From the NCBI RefSeq assembly GCF_900101265.1, contig NZ_FMZS01000007.1:310001-374000 (forward strand): a stretch of 64,000 nucleotides of DNA. Reading direction: 5' to 3'. Source of the stretch: Massilia sp. PDC64 (GTDB lineage: Bacteria > Pseudomonadota > Gammaproteobacteria > Burkholderiales > Burkholderiaceae_D). Made by a program: the position numbers and the translations under genes. The notes under the pieces were generated by a model. That model made no database searches. It saw only the letters and a list, made by a program, of their open reading frames with translations, and was not told where the DNA came from. Shown here piece after piece: positions 9,219-16,365 of this stretch; the stretch's first letter is position 1; each line of letters opens with the position of its first letter.

Positions 9219-10785
9219 CGCCGCCTCCCGCCAGCGCCAGCTTGCGCAGGTCGCTCGCCGCCTGCGCATACGTGTCGCGGAATGCCGGCACGTAGGCCGA
9301 GATCGTTGCGAACGCGCGCTGGTGCGCCGGCTGCTCGTCCTGCCATTGGCGAACCATCCGGCGCACGCGCGCGCCGTCGGCCGCGTCGCGCACGGGGGCC
9401 GCCGCGCCGCCGCGCGCATGGACGAAGCGTTCCACGTCGCCGACCCAGGCGATTTCCGCGACGAGCGGCTGCGCATCCGCATTGTGGCCGGCCAGGCGCC
9501 GCATGCGCGCCTCGGCCTGGCTGGCGCGGTCGAACCGGCCCGCCTTCAGGTCCGCCATCCACTGCGGCAGTTCCGCTTTCAGCAAGGCTTCCGTGCCCAG
9601 CGACTTCACGTCCGCATTGTCCGGGTCGCGCGCGAGGCGGTCGTCGGCGAGGCGGGCAGCGGTCACGAAATCGCCGCTGTCGACGAGGCCCTGCAACGCC
9701 CGTTCCGGCGCACCGGCCAGGTGGAACAGCAGGATCATCGCCACGACCACGGCCCCCGCCACGGCCAGCCAACGGCGCAGGCGCGCGGGGTCGGCGTCGC
9801 CGGCGGCGCCCATTGCGTCCAGCAGGGCGGCCGTCATCAGGGCGGCCTTGCCGCGCGTGTCCCTGGGCGGTTCCGCGGCGGCGGGGTTCACTTCGTCGTC
9901 CTGGGCGCCGGCCTGGTCGTCTGCGCAGAAAATGTCGAGGAACGAGCCGGCGGAGGCGACGAACGTCGTATGGTCCGCATCCGTCGCCGCGGCCGGAGCG
10001 TGGGCCGCCGGCGGGGACGACACCCGCGTGATGGTCGGCTCCGGGCCGGCCTGCTCCCATTGCAGGCGCACGCGATAGACGAAATGGTGGCCGCCGAACG
10101 CGAGCACGTCGCCGTCCTCGAGCGCGTGCGCATGTTCGTCGAGTCGCACGGCGCCGATGAACGTGCCGTTCGTGCTGCCCAGGTCTTCCACGTACGGCAC
10201 GCCTCCCTTGAGGAAGATGTGCGCGTGGCGGCGCGACAGATAGCCCACCTGGTGCGGCTCCTTCTCCTTGTAGCGCGCGAACGTGTCGTCGACCTTGCTG
10301 ATCAGGAAGGGAAAGCTGGTGATGACGATGGGCTCCAGCCCGAGATCGGTACGCTCCGGTTCCAGCGTGAGACTGGCGAGCCGCGCCACCGGCGCCGCTG
10401 CGGGCGGTGACGCCTGCAGCCGCACCCGGTACGCGAGCACGCGGGCGAGGCCGACCTCGTCGCCGTCGTGCAGCCGCACGATGCCGTGGCGCACGGCCAC
10501 GCCGTTGACCGTGGTGCCGTTCTTGCTGCCCAGGTCGGCGATATACGCATCGCCACCCTCGACGAAGACGCGCGCATGGCGGCGCGACAGGTCGGCCACG
10601 ATCTCGGGCGGATACGCGGCGAACGGCTGCTCGGTGCGGCCGATGGCGAACAGGCCGTCGTCGATGGCGACGGGGCCGAGCTCGGGATGGTTCAGCGGTT
10701 CGAGCACGATGCCGACACGTTGAAAAGGCGGTGCCTGCATCTTGCCGACCAGGACTTCGTCAGGCGCCATCGGAGCGTCTTTCAA
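9205..10785 (-). CDS. Membrane protein with two cytoplasmic FHA domains
   Basis: A 526-residue protein with two forkhead-associated (phosphothreonine-reading) domains in the N-terminal half: the first at about residues 25-123 with AIGR, LSRRHARVF and GSKNGTTVNG, the second at about 140-240 with LSRRHAHIF and GSTNGTFIG but SK instead of the usual GR. A transmembrane helix (about 340-357) separates these from a C-terminal, probably periplasmic, helical region of about 160 residues. The start is uncertain: a TTG at 10785 overlaps the NodT stop, while an ATG at 10770 gives a protein five residues shorter. In this locus it would read phosphorylation by the kinase at 16366-18405 and pass a signal to the export apparatus; this role is inferred. 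Confidence 0.88.
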   Translation of the reverse strand: MKDAPMAPDEVLVGKMQAPPFQRVGIVLEPLNHPELGPVAIDDGLFAIGRTEQPFAAYPPEIVADLSRRHARVFVEGGDAYIADLGSKNGTTVNGVAVRHGIVRLHDGDEVGLARVLAYRVRLQASPPAAAPVARLASLTLEPERTDLGLEPIVITSFPFLISKVDDTFARYKEKEPHQVGYLSRRHAHIFLKGGVPYVEDLGSTNGTFIGAVRLDEHAHALEDGDVLAFGGHHFVYRVRLQWEQAGPEPTITRVSSPPAAHAPAAATDADHTTFVASAGSFLDIFCADDQAGAQDDEVNPAAAEPPRDTRGKAALMTAALLDAMGAAGDADPARLRRWLAVAGAVVVAMILLFHLAGAPERALQGLVDSGDFVTAARLADDRLARDPDNADVKSLGTEALLKAELPQWMADLKAGRFDRASQAEARMRRLAGHNADAQPLVAEIAWVGDVERFVHARGGAAAPVRDAADGARVRRMVRQWQDEQPAHQRAFATISAYVPAFRDTYAQAASDLRKLALAGGGDGNE

Positions 10786-12179
10786 TGCTGCGCGGCATCG
10801 GCCACCTCCACGGGCGGCCAGCCGCCGCCCAGTGCCTTGTACAGCGTCACCGTGTCGGACAGGATCTGCTGCTGGTTGGCGAGCAGCGCCAGCTGGGCCC
10901 CCAGCAGGGAACGCTCGGTCTCGAACACTTCCAGCTGCGACGCCACGCCTTCCTTGCGCTGCGCATCCGTCGTGCTGGCCACGAGCCGCAACTGGTCGAC
11001 CTGCTGCTGCAATTCTGTCCGCTGCTTCTTGTGCGCCTCCAGGTTGACGAGCGCGTTCTCGACGTCCTCGAACGCGGCCATGACGGTCTGGCGGTACGCC
11101 TGCTCCGCCACCTTGGTCTGCGCCTCGCTCGTACGCACGCGTGCCTTCACGCCCGGGTCGAGAATCGGAAAATTAATGCTGGGCAGCAGCCCGAACGTGA
11201 ACGATTTCAGCAGGGTCGACAGCGCGAAGCTGGACGTGCCGCCGCGCCCCGTCAGGCTGATCGACGGCAGTTGCGCCAGCTTGGCCTGCCCCGTCAGGTC
11301 GTACGCTTCCAGCACGCGGTATTCGGCCGCGACGACGTCGGGCCGGCGTTTCAGCAATTGCGACGGCAGGCCGCTTGGCACCTCGGGCACGCGCACCCGC
11401 TCCTGCAGGCGCCCGGCAGGCATCTGGAAGTCGCCGGCCGGTACGCCGATCAAGGTCGCGAGCGCATTGGCGGCCAGCGCACGCAGGCGCTGCAATTCGA
11501 TCAGCTCCGTGCCCAGGCGGTTGACCTCGGCCGATTGCTGCAGCACGCGCGTCTGTGGAATGAGACCGTTCTGCGCCATCGCCTGGTACGTGGTCAGGAT
11601 GTCGCGGTTGCGGGCGAGCGTCTGGCGCTGCTGGGCGATCTGTTCGTCGAACTGCAGGATCTGGAAATACGTCGTCGACACGTCCGACACGAGTTTCAGA
11701 TAGCCGGCGCGCCAGTCGGCCTCGGTGGCGGCGAATTCCGCCTTCTGCGCCTGCACGCCCTTCTCGACCTTGCCCCAGATGTCGATGTCCCAGTTGGTCT
11801 GCGTGGCCAGGTTGAACTGCTTCGTGAACGGCTGTCCCGTGACCTTCTGGAAGCTCGCACCCGCGCCCGCGTCGAGCGTGGGCAGCGCGCCGGCGCGTGC
11901 TTCTCCGATCTGCGCGTTGGCGACGCCGATGCGCGCGGCGAGCACGGCCAGGTCGAAATTGCCGGCGAGCGCGCGGCTGACGAGCTGGTCGAGGTAGGGA
12001 TCGCGGAACTCGTGCCACCAGTCCGGGACGATCAGGTCCGTCTTGGACAGCGGCAGGCTGGCCGAGTTCGCCCATGCCGTCTTGGCCGGCACGGACGGCC
12101 GCGCGTACGGGCGCATGCTGACGTCGGCGCAGGCGGCGAGCAGCAGGGCGGCAATGAGGCAAAGGAAACGGGCAGTCAT
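10782..12179 (-). CDS. NodT-family outer-membrane efflux lipoprotein
   Basis: A 465-residue TolC-superfamily channel of the NodT/OprM type. The lipoprotein signal ALLLAAC puts the acylated cysteine at residue 17. Family features include VPDWWHEFRDPYLDQLV, WDIDIWGKVEKGVQAQ and the second-repeat SINFPILDPGVKARV. The true start is the ATG at 12179; the reading frame is open much further upstream, but there it only overlaps the HD-GYP gene. Start and stop overlap neighbours by 4 bases on the upstream side (ATGA), so it is translationally coupled to HD-GYP and FHA genes. NodT proteins usually serve RND or MFS pumps, so use with a C39-ABC exporter and HlyD protein would be a slight variation. Confidence 0.9.
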   Translation of the reverse strand: MTARFLCLIAALLLAACADVSMRPYARPSVPAKTAWANSASLPLSKTDLIVPDWWHEFRDPYLDQLVSRALAGNFDLAVLAARIGVANAQIGEARAGALPTLDAGAGASFQKVTGQPFTKQFNLATQTNWDIDIWGKVEKGVQAQKAEFAATEADWRAGYLKLVSDVSTTYFQILQFDEQIAQQRQTLARNRDILTTYQAMAQNGLIPQTRVLQQSAEVNRLGTELIELQRLRALAANALATLIGVPAGDFQMPAGRLQERVRVPEVPSGLPSQLLKRRPDVVAAEYRVLEAYDLTGQAKLAQLPSISLTGRGGTSSFALSTLLKSFTFGLLPSINFPILDPGVKARVRTSEAQTKVAEQAYRQTVMAAFEDVENALVNLEAHKKQRTELQQQVDQLRLVASTTDAQRKEGVASQLEVFETERSLLGAQLALLANQQQILSDTVTLYKALGGGWPPVEVADAAQH

Positions 12180-14137
12180 TGTGCCGCCCAAGATGTCGCC
12201 CAAGCATGGGAATCCACGAACACCTGGAACAGGCGTGCATCGATATGCCCCGCATTGCATTCCTCGTGCATCAGGTCCAGCGCCTGTTCCACGGGCACCG
12301 CCTTCTTGTACGGCCGGTCGCCGGCCGTGAGCGCGTCGTAGATGTCGGAGATCGTCAGGATGCGCGTCTGGATGCTGATCTGCGGCCCGCGCAGGCCCGA
12401 CGGATAGCCGGACCCGTCCAGCTTTTCGTGGTGGCCGTGCGCGATCGCGGGCACGCCGGCCAGGTCTTTCGTCCATGGAATCAGGACGAGGAACGAATAC
12501 GAATCCACCACATGTTCCTCGATCTGGCGCCGCTCGTCTGCCGTCAGGCAGCCTTTCGCGAGGCTCAGCGCGGCCACTTCGTGGTCTTCCAGCAGCGCGA
12601 ACGGATGGCCGTCCGGGTCGTGGCAGCCGTAGTGGACGATGTCGCGCAGGTCGGGCAGCGTGCTGCTGCGCGAGATGGCGGGCTCGTTGGCGCTGCGGAT
12701 CGTGGCAAGGAAGCCGTCGAGCCGGGCCGCTTCCTCCGCCAGGCGCGCGTCGGCGGCTGCCTTTTCGGCCCGGAACGTCGCCGCGCTCCAGCCTTCGTCG
12801 ATGTGGCGCTGCGCGAGCGTGTGGTATGCCTGGCGCTCCAGGCAGGCGCGCGCGTACAGGAAGCGCTGCTCCAGCAGGCGCATGTCGGCGTGGTGCAGCT
12901 TTTTTTCCTTGCGCAGCACGTGTTCGCGCACGCCGACCTTGCCGAAGTCGTGCAGCAGCGCGGCGTAGCGGATCTCGCGCAGCTGCTCGCGCGTAAAGGC
13001 GATACGGCGCACGTCCGGATCCTGCGCGCGGTCGAGTGCCGTGGCGAGGCGCTCGGCATAGCCCGCCACGCGGAACGAGTGGCCGGCCGTGACGGGGTCG
13101 CGCTCCTCGATCGCCTGCACGGACGCGCGCACGAAGCCGTCGAGCAGGCGTTCGATGTCGGAATACAGCTGGAAATTCTTGAGCGCGACGGCCGTTTCCG
13201 CGCACACGCCCGTGAGCAGTTCGAGATCGGCCTCCTGGAAGGCACGCGGGTCGGACGAGCTGTCGACCTGGATCAGTCCCAGCACTTCCTCGCCCACGAT
13301 CAGCGGCGCGCACATGACGCTGCGGATCGCCTGGGCGACGATCGAATCCTGCGCCGCGAAGTGGCGGTCGGCCAAGGTATCGACGGACAGGATGGCGCGC
13401 TTCCTGCCCAGCACTTCGTCGACGATCGTGTGCGACAGGCGCGCCTGCCTCGGGTCCTCGACCATGCCGTTGCGCCGCCGCGCCGCGACCGGCACCGGCG
13501 GGTCGCGTTCGTTCTGGCGCAGCAGGATGAACGCGCGCTCGGCCAGCGGGAACAGGTCGAAGATGAAATTCATGATCTTTTCCGTCAGGGTCGCGCGGTC
13601 CGTGACGGCGCCCAGCGCGATGCTGACCTGGGCCATCGCATGCAGCTTCAGCACCGACTTCTCGAGCTCGCCGCGGGGCGCATCGCGCGGACCGGCCGGC
13701 GGCACGTACTGCGTGGCGTCGACGGACTTCCTGATCACCGTGGGCAGGCTGGCCGTGCCCGGTGCGACCAGCGAGCGGAACACGAGCTGGGTGGACGCGA
13801 GCGCCAGCTCGTCGCCGTCGCCCAGCACGTGCCACGACCCGGGCTGCAGCCTCTCGCCGTTGACGAAGGTGCCGTTCGACGAGTGCAGGTCCTCGACCGA
13901 CCAGGCCTCGCCGCGGCGCCGCACGCGCGCATGGCGGCGGCTGATCGTGTGCAGCGGGATGCAGATGAACCGGTCGGAGGCGAGCGCGTCCTGGCGATCG
14001 CGGCCGATCACGACCTCGTCGTGCAGCGGAAACAGCCGCGGCCTGACGTCGCGCCCGCCCAGCAGCTCGAGATACGCGCTGACGCCGCCTTCCACGTGCG
14101 GTGCTGCATGCTGTTCCGGTGCCGGTTCGATCGCCAT
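12176..14137 (-). CDS. FHA-GAF-HD-GYP protein, putative cyclic-di-GMP phosphodiesterase
   Basis: A 653-residue cytoplasmic protein with three modules. Residues about 20-122 form an FHA domain (VVIGRD, TISRRHARV, SSNGTFVNG). Residues about 165-330 match a GAF sensor domain. The rest is an HD-GYP domain with the metal-binding HDFGKVGV and the signature HHEKLDGSGYP, the combination that hydrolyses cyclic di-GMP. Between those two motifs there are about 170 residues where roughly 70 are usual; the extra is a charged helical insertion. The start at 14137 is chosen because GGCGAGGAC precedes it; the frame is open to 14194. Its stop overlaps the NodT start (ATGA). Confidence 0.88.
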   Translation of the reverse strand: MAIEPAPEQHAAPHVEGGVSAYLELLGGRDVRPRLFPLHDEVVIGRDRQDALASDRFICIPLHTISRRHARVRRRGEAWSVEDLHSSNGTFVNGERLQPGSWHVLGDGDELALASTQLVFRSLVAPGTASLPTVIRKSVDATQYVPPAGPRDAPRGELEKSVLKLHAMAQVSIALGAVTDRATLTEKIMNFIFDLFPLAERAFILLRQNERDPPVPVAARRRNGMVEDPRQARLSHTIVDEVLGRKRAILSVDTLADRHFAAQDSIVAQAIRSVMCAPLIVGEEVLGLIQVDSSSDPRAFQEADLELLTGVCAETAVALKNFQLYSDIERLLDGFVRASVQAIEERDPVTAGHSFRVAGYAERLATALDRAQDPDVRRIAFTREQLREIRYAALLHDFGKVGVREHVLRKEKKLHHADMRLLEQRFLYARACLERQAYHTLAQRHIDEGWSAATFRAEKAAADARLAEEAARLDGFLATIRSANEPAISRSSTLPDLRDIVHYGCHDPDGHPFALLEDHEVAALSLAKGCLTADERRQIEEHVVDSYSFLVLIPWTKDLAGVPAIAHGHHEKLDGSGYPSGLRGPQISIQTRILTISDIYDALTAGDRPYKKAVPVEQALDLMHEECNAGHIDARLFQVFVDSHAWATSWAAQ

Positions 14138-14190
14138 GTCGTCCTCGCCATAAGACCCGTAAGACAATGACGCGGCGCTACAGTTCGCGA

Positions 14191-14610
14191 TCATTTCACA
14201 GTGATCGTGATTTTTTTAGACTGGACAGACGGGTCGAAGGTGACGTGCTGGTCGTCGCCCATGACGAGTTGCAGCGTATGCCTGCCGGGTGGCAGTTCGA
14301 TCGTCGTCTCCGTCTCGCCGGCGCCGAAGTGCAGGTGGTTGCGGTCATTCGGGATCTCGACGCCGGGCGCCGGCGCGTCCGTGTCGATCAGCAGGTGGTG
14401 GTGCCCCGTATTCGGAAACTTCACGCCTTTCGGCGCCACGCCCATGTTGCGCAGCCCGAACCAGACGCGGATCGGCTTGTCCGACGATACCACCTGGCCG
14501 TCGTTGGGCCAGCCGATGTACAGGTAGGCGTTGGGCGGCGCGGGGGTCGGCTCGGCGCCATGACCTGGGACGGTGATGGCAAAGAGGATGACAGCCAGTC
14601 GCATGCGCAT
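14191..14610 (-). CDS. DUF4399 exported protein, copy 1
   Basis: A 139-residue protein with a signal peptide (MRMRLAVILFAITVPGHG) and a DUF4399 domain: YLYIGWPNDGQVVSS, GLRNMGVAP, TGHHHLLIDTD, NDRNHLHFGAGETE and a C-terminal SKKITITVK. The histidine-rich HHH and HLHF stretches suggest metal or ligand binding, but the family has no assigned function. The ATG at 14610 has AGGAG six bases upstream and is preferred over a GTG at 14628. It is a tandem paralogue of the next gene, from which it is separated by 14 bases, and both have exactly 139 residues. Confidence 0.82.
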   Translation of the reverse strand: MRMRLAVILFAITVPGHGAEPTPAPPNAYLYIGWPNDGQVVSSDKPIRVWFGLRNMGVAPKGVKFPNTGHHHLLIDTDAPAPGVEIPNDRNHLHFGAGETETTIELPPGRHTLQLVMGDDQHVTFDPSVQSKKITITVK

Positions 14611-14624
14611 GGAAGGCTCCTGTC

Positions 14625-15044
14625 TCACTTGACCGTGACCGTGATCTTTTTTGAATACACGGGAGGATCGTGCGGAATATGATCCTTGTCGGCCAACAGC
14701 AGTTGCAGCGTATGGGAACCCGGCGGCAGTTCTATTCTCGCCTCCGTTTCGCCGGCGCCGAAATGCAGGTGGTTGCGGTCGTTCGGCACGGCCAGGTCCA
14801 TGTTCTCGGGCAGGTCCGTGTCGATCAGCACATGGTGGTGGCCCGTCTTCGCGATGTCCGTGCCCCTGGGCGCAACGCCCATGTTGCGCAAGCCCATGCG
14901 GACCCAGAACGCGTGGTGGACGGTCGTGCCATCGTTGGGCCAGATGAAATACACCTGCGCGTTCTCGGGCGACGGCGTGCGCGCGAGCACCGGCACGGCC
15001 TGCAGCACCACCGCGCTAAGCATCAAAACAATTGTTTTGCGCAT
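14625..15044 (-). CDS. DUF4399 exported protein, copy 2
   Basis: A 139-residue paralogue of the adjacent DUF4399 gene, with signal peptide (KTIVLMLSAVVLQAVPVLA) and the same core features: YFIWPNDGTTVHH, GLRNMGVAPRG, TGHHHVLIDTDLP, NDRNHLHFGAGETE and SKKITVTVK. The ATG at 15044 follows a strong GGAGAGGACG ribosome-binding site; in-frame codons further upstream lack this. It is the first gene of a minus-strand run that continues through HD-GYP, NodT, FHA and HlyD, which suggests a link between these periplasmic proteins and the export locus, though the 53-base gap before HD-GYP leaves room for a separate promoter. Confidence 0.82.
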   Translation of the reverse strand: MRKTIVLMLSAVVLQAVPVLARTPSPENAQVYFIWPNDGTTVHHAFWVRMGLRNMGVAPRGTDIAKTGHHHVLIDTDLPENMDLAVPNDRNHLHFGAGETEARIELPPGSHTLQLLLADKDHIPHDPPVYSKKITVTVK

Positions 15045-15102
15045 CGTCCTCTCCTCCCGTCGTGCAGGCCGCTGTTCCGGCAGCATCCATCAACCGGAAC
15101 GC

Positions 15103-15118
15103 CTGGCACCTGTGCCAG
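15103..15118. repeat. Perfect inverted repeat in a divergent promoter region
   Basis: CTGGCAC, two bases, GTGCCAG: a perfect 7-base inverted repeat between the divergent DUF4399 and formylglycine-enzyme-like genes. Its position 15 bases upstream of the candidate -24 element at 15133 would suit an operator or activator site. No copy was seen at the other sigma-54-type promoters. Confidence 0.35.
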
Positions 15119-15132
15119 CACAAACGTGCGGC

Positions 15133-15148
15133 CGGCACAATCGCGGCG
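15133..15148 (+). promoter_or_regulatory. Weak candidate sigma-54 promoter of the formylglycine-enzyme-like gene
   Basis: CGGCACAATCGCGGCG carries GG-N10-GC (15134-15135 and 15146-15147) and a good -24 half (GGCACA), but a poor -12 half. It lies about 50 bases before the coding start at 15198, the expected distance. In GC-rich sequence such a match could be chance. Confidence 0.3.
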
Positions 15149-15197
15149 GCCGGTGGTCTAAGCGGTTTCCTGACCCTTGTGGAGGCGGCCTGTGTGG

Positions 15198-16352
15198 ATG
15201 AGGCTCTTGATCCTGTGCAGCCTGATGGCGCTGGCGGCCGTCGCGCACGCGCACGGGGTACCCCCGACGTTCCAGGTGGCGGGCGTCCTGCCCAAGAACA
15301 GCGCTGAACAGTTCGAGCTGGCGTTCTGGAATTCCGTCAAGGACAGCAAGCAGATCGGCGACTACGAGGCGTACTTGCAGGCCTATCCCAAGGGACGGTT
15401 CGCGTCGCTCGCGCGCACGCGCATCCAGCAGCTGAAGGCGGCCCAGCCGCAGGCGTCCGCACCGGCGCCCGCGCCTGCGAAGCCGGCCGAGAGCAAGCCC
15501 GCCGCCACGCAGGCCCAGACGAAAACAACGCCGAAGCCGCAGCCAGCGAAGCCGCCCGACAACAAGGTCCGCCCCATACCGCCACCCGTCGAGGGCGGCC
15601 ACGAGGCGGCGCCCGTGGCGGGCCCGGCCGGCTCCGTCGCCACGATCAAGGATTGCGACGTCTGCCCGGTGATGGTGGTGTTGTCGCCGCGGCCGTTCAC
15701 GATGGGCAGCAACAGCAGCGATCCATCCGAGCGCCCCGCGCACAAGGTGGCGCTGCACACGCCGTTCGCGATCGGCAAGTACGAGGTCACGGTGGGCCAG
15801 TGGAACCAGTGCGTGCGGGCCAGCGTGTGTCCGGCAATGCCCTCGCTGGGCAACGTGCCGGACAACCTGCCGATGCGCGACGTCAGCTGGGACGAGGCGC
15901 AGCTGTACCTCAAATGGCTCGGCACGGTGAGCGGGAAGCCGTACCGCCTGCCGACCGAGGCCGAATGGGAATACGCGGCACGCGGCGGCACCACGACCCG
16001 CTACTGGTGGGGCCACGAGATGAAGGGCGGGAATTCGAGCTGCGAAGGCTGCGGCGAGCCCTGGAATGCCGAGCGGCCGCCGCCGGTCGGCAGCTTTCCC
16101 GCCAACCCGTTCGGCCTGAACGACATGAACGGCAGCGTGTGGGAATGGGTACAGGATTGCTGGCACAGCACCTACAAGGGTGCGCCCGCCGACGGCAGCG
16201 CCTGGGTCGATGGGAACTGCCAGGCGCGCGTCATCCGCGGCGGCTCTTGGCGCGAGAACGGCAGCTACATGCTGTCCACCACGCGTTTCAAATACGACGC
16301 CAGCGTACGCCAGTCGCAGAATGGCTTCCGGGTCGCGCGTTCGTTCGACTGA
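15198..16352 (+). CDS. Secreted formylglycine-enzyme-like (SUMF1 domain) protein, probably non-catalytic
   Basis: A 384-residue exported protein. After the signal peptide comes a short helical repeat (FWNSVKDSKQIGDYEAYLQAYPKG region), then a Pro/Ala/Lys linker (about residues 90-150) and a C-terminal SUMF1/FGE-sulfatase fold with IGKYEVTVGQWNQCV, YRLPTEAEWEYAARGG, FGLNDMNGSVWEWVQDCW and RVIRGGSWRENGSY. True formylglycine-generating enzymes have a cysteine pair shortly after RGGS(W/F); that segment has no cysteine here, so a binding or sensing role is more likely. GGAGG at 15181-15185 fits a GTG start at 15192 or the ATG at 15198. Convergent with the kinase gene, 13 bases away. Confidence 0.82.
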   Translation: MRLLILCSLMALAAVAHAHGVPPTFQVAGVLPKNSAEQFELAFWNSVKDSKQIGDYEAYLQAYPKGRFASLARTRIQQLKAAQPQASAPAPAPAKPAESKPAATQAQTKTTPKPQPAKPPDNKVRPIPPPVEGGHEAAPVAGPAGSVATIKDCDVCPVMVVLSPRPFTMGSNSSDPSERPAHKVALHTPFAIGKYEVTVGQWNQCVRASVCPAMPSLGNVPDNLPMRDVSWDEAQLYLKWLGTVSGKPYRLPTEAEWEYAARGGTTTRYWWGHEMKGGNSSCEGCGEPWNAERPPPVGSFPANPFGLNDMNGSVWEWVQDCWHSTYKGAPADGSAWVDGNCQARVIRGGSWRENGSYMLSTTRFKYDASVRQSQNGFRVARSFD

Positions 16353-16365
16353 CCTGGAGTGCCTG

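Noticed and set aside
9219..9482. N-terminal extension of the HlyD protein
   Set aside because: It overlaps the FHA gene in another frame and is a Ser/Arg-rich shadow; the ATG at 9218 gives a normal HlyD start.
12180..13835. N-terminal 552-codon extension of the NodT gene
   Set aside because: It only reads the HD-GYP gene in another frame; the real start is the ATG at 12179 followed by a lipoprotein signal.
15198..16352. Active formylglycine-generating enzyme modifying the peptides
   Set aside because: The catalytic cysteine pair after RGGSW is missing and the protein is exported, away from the cytoplasmic precursors.
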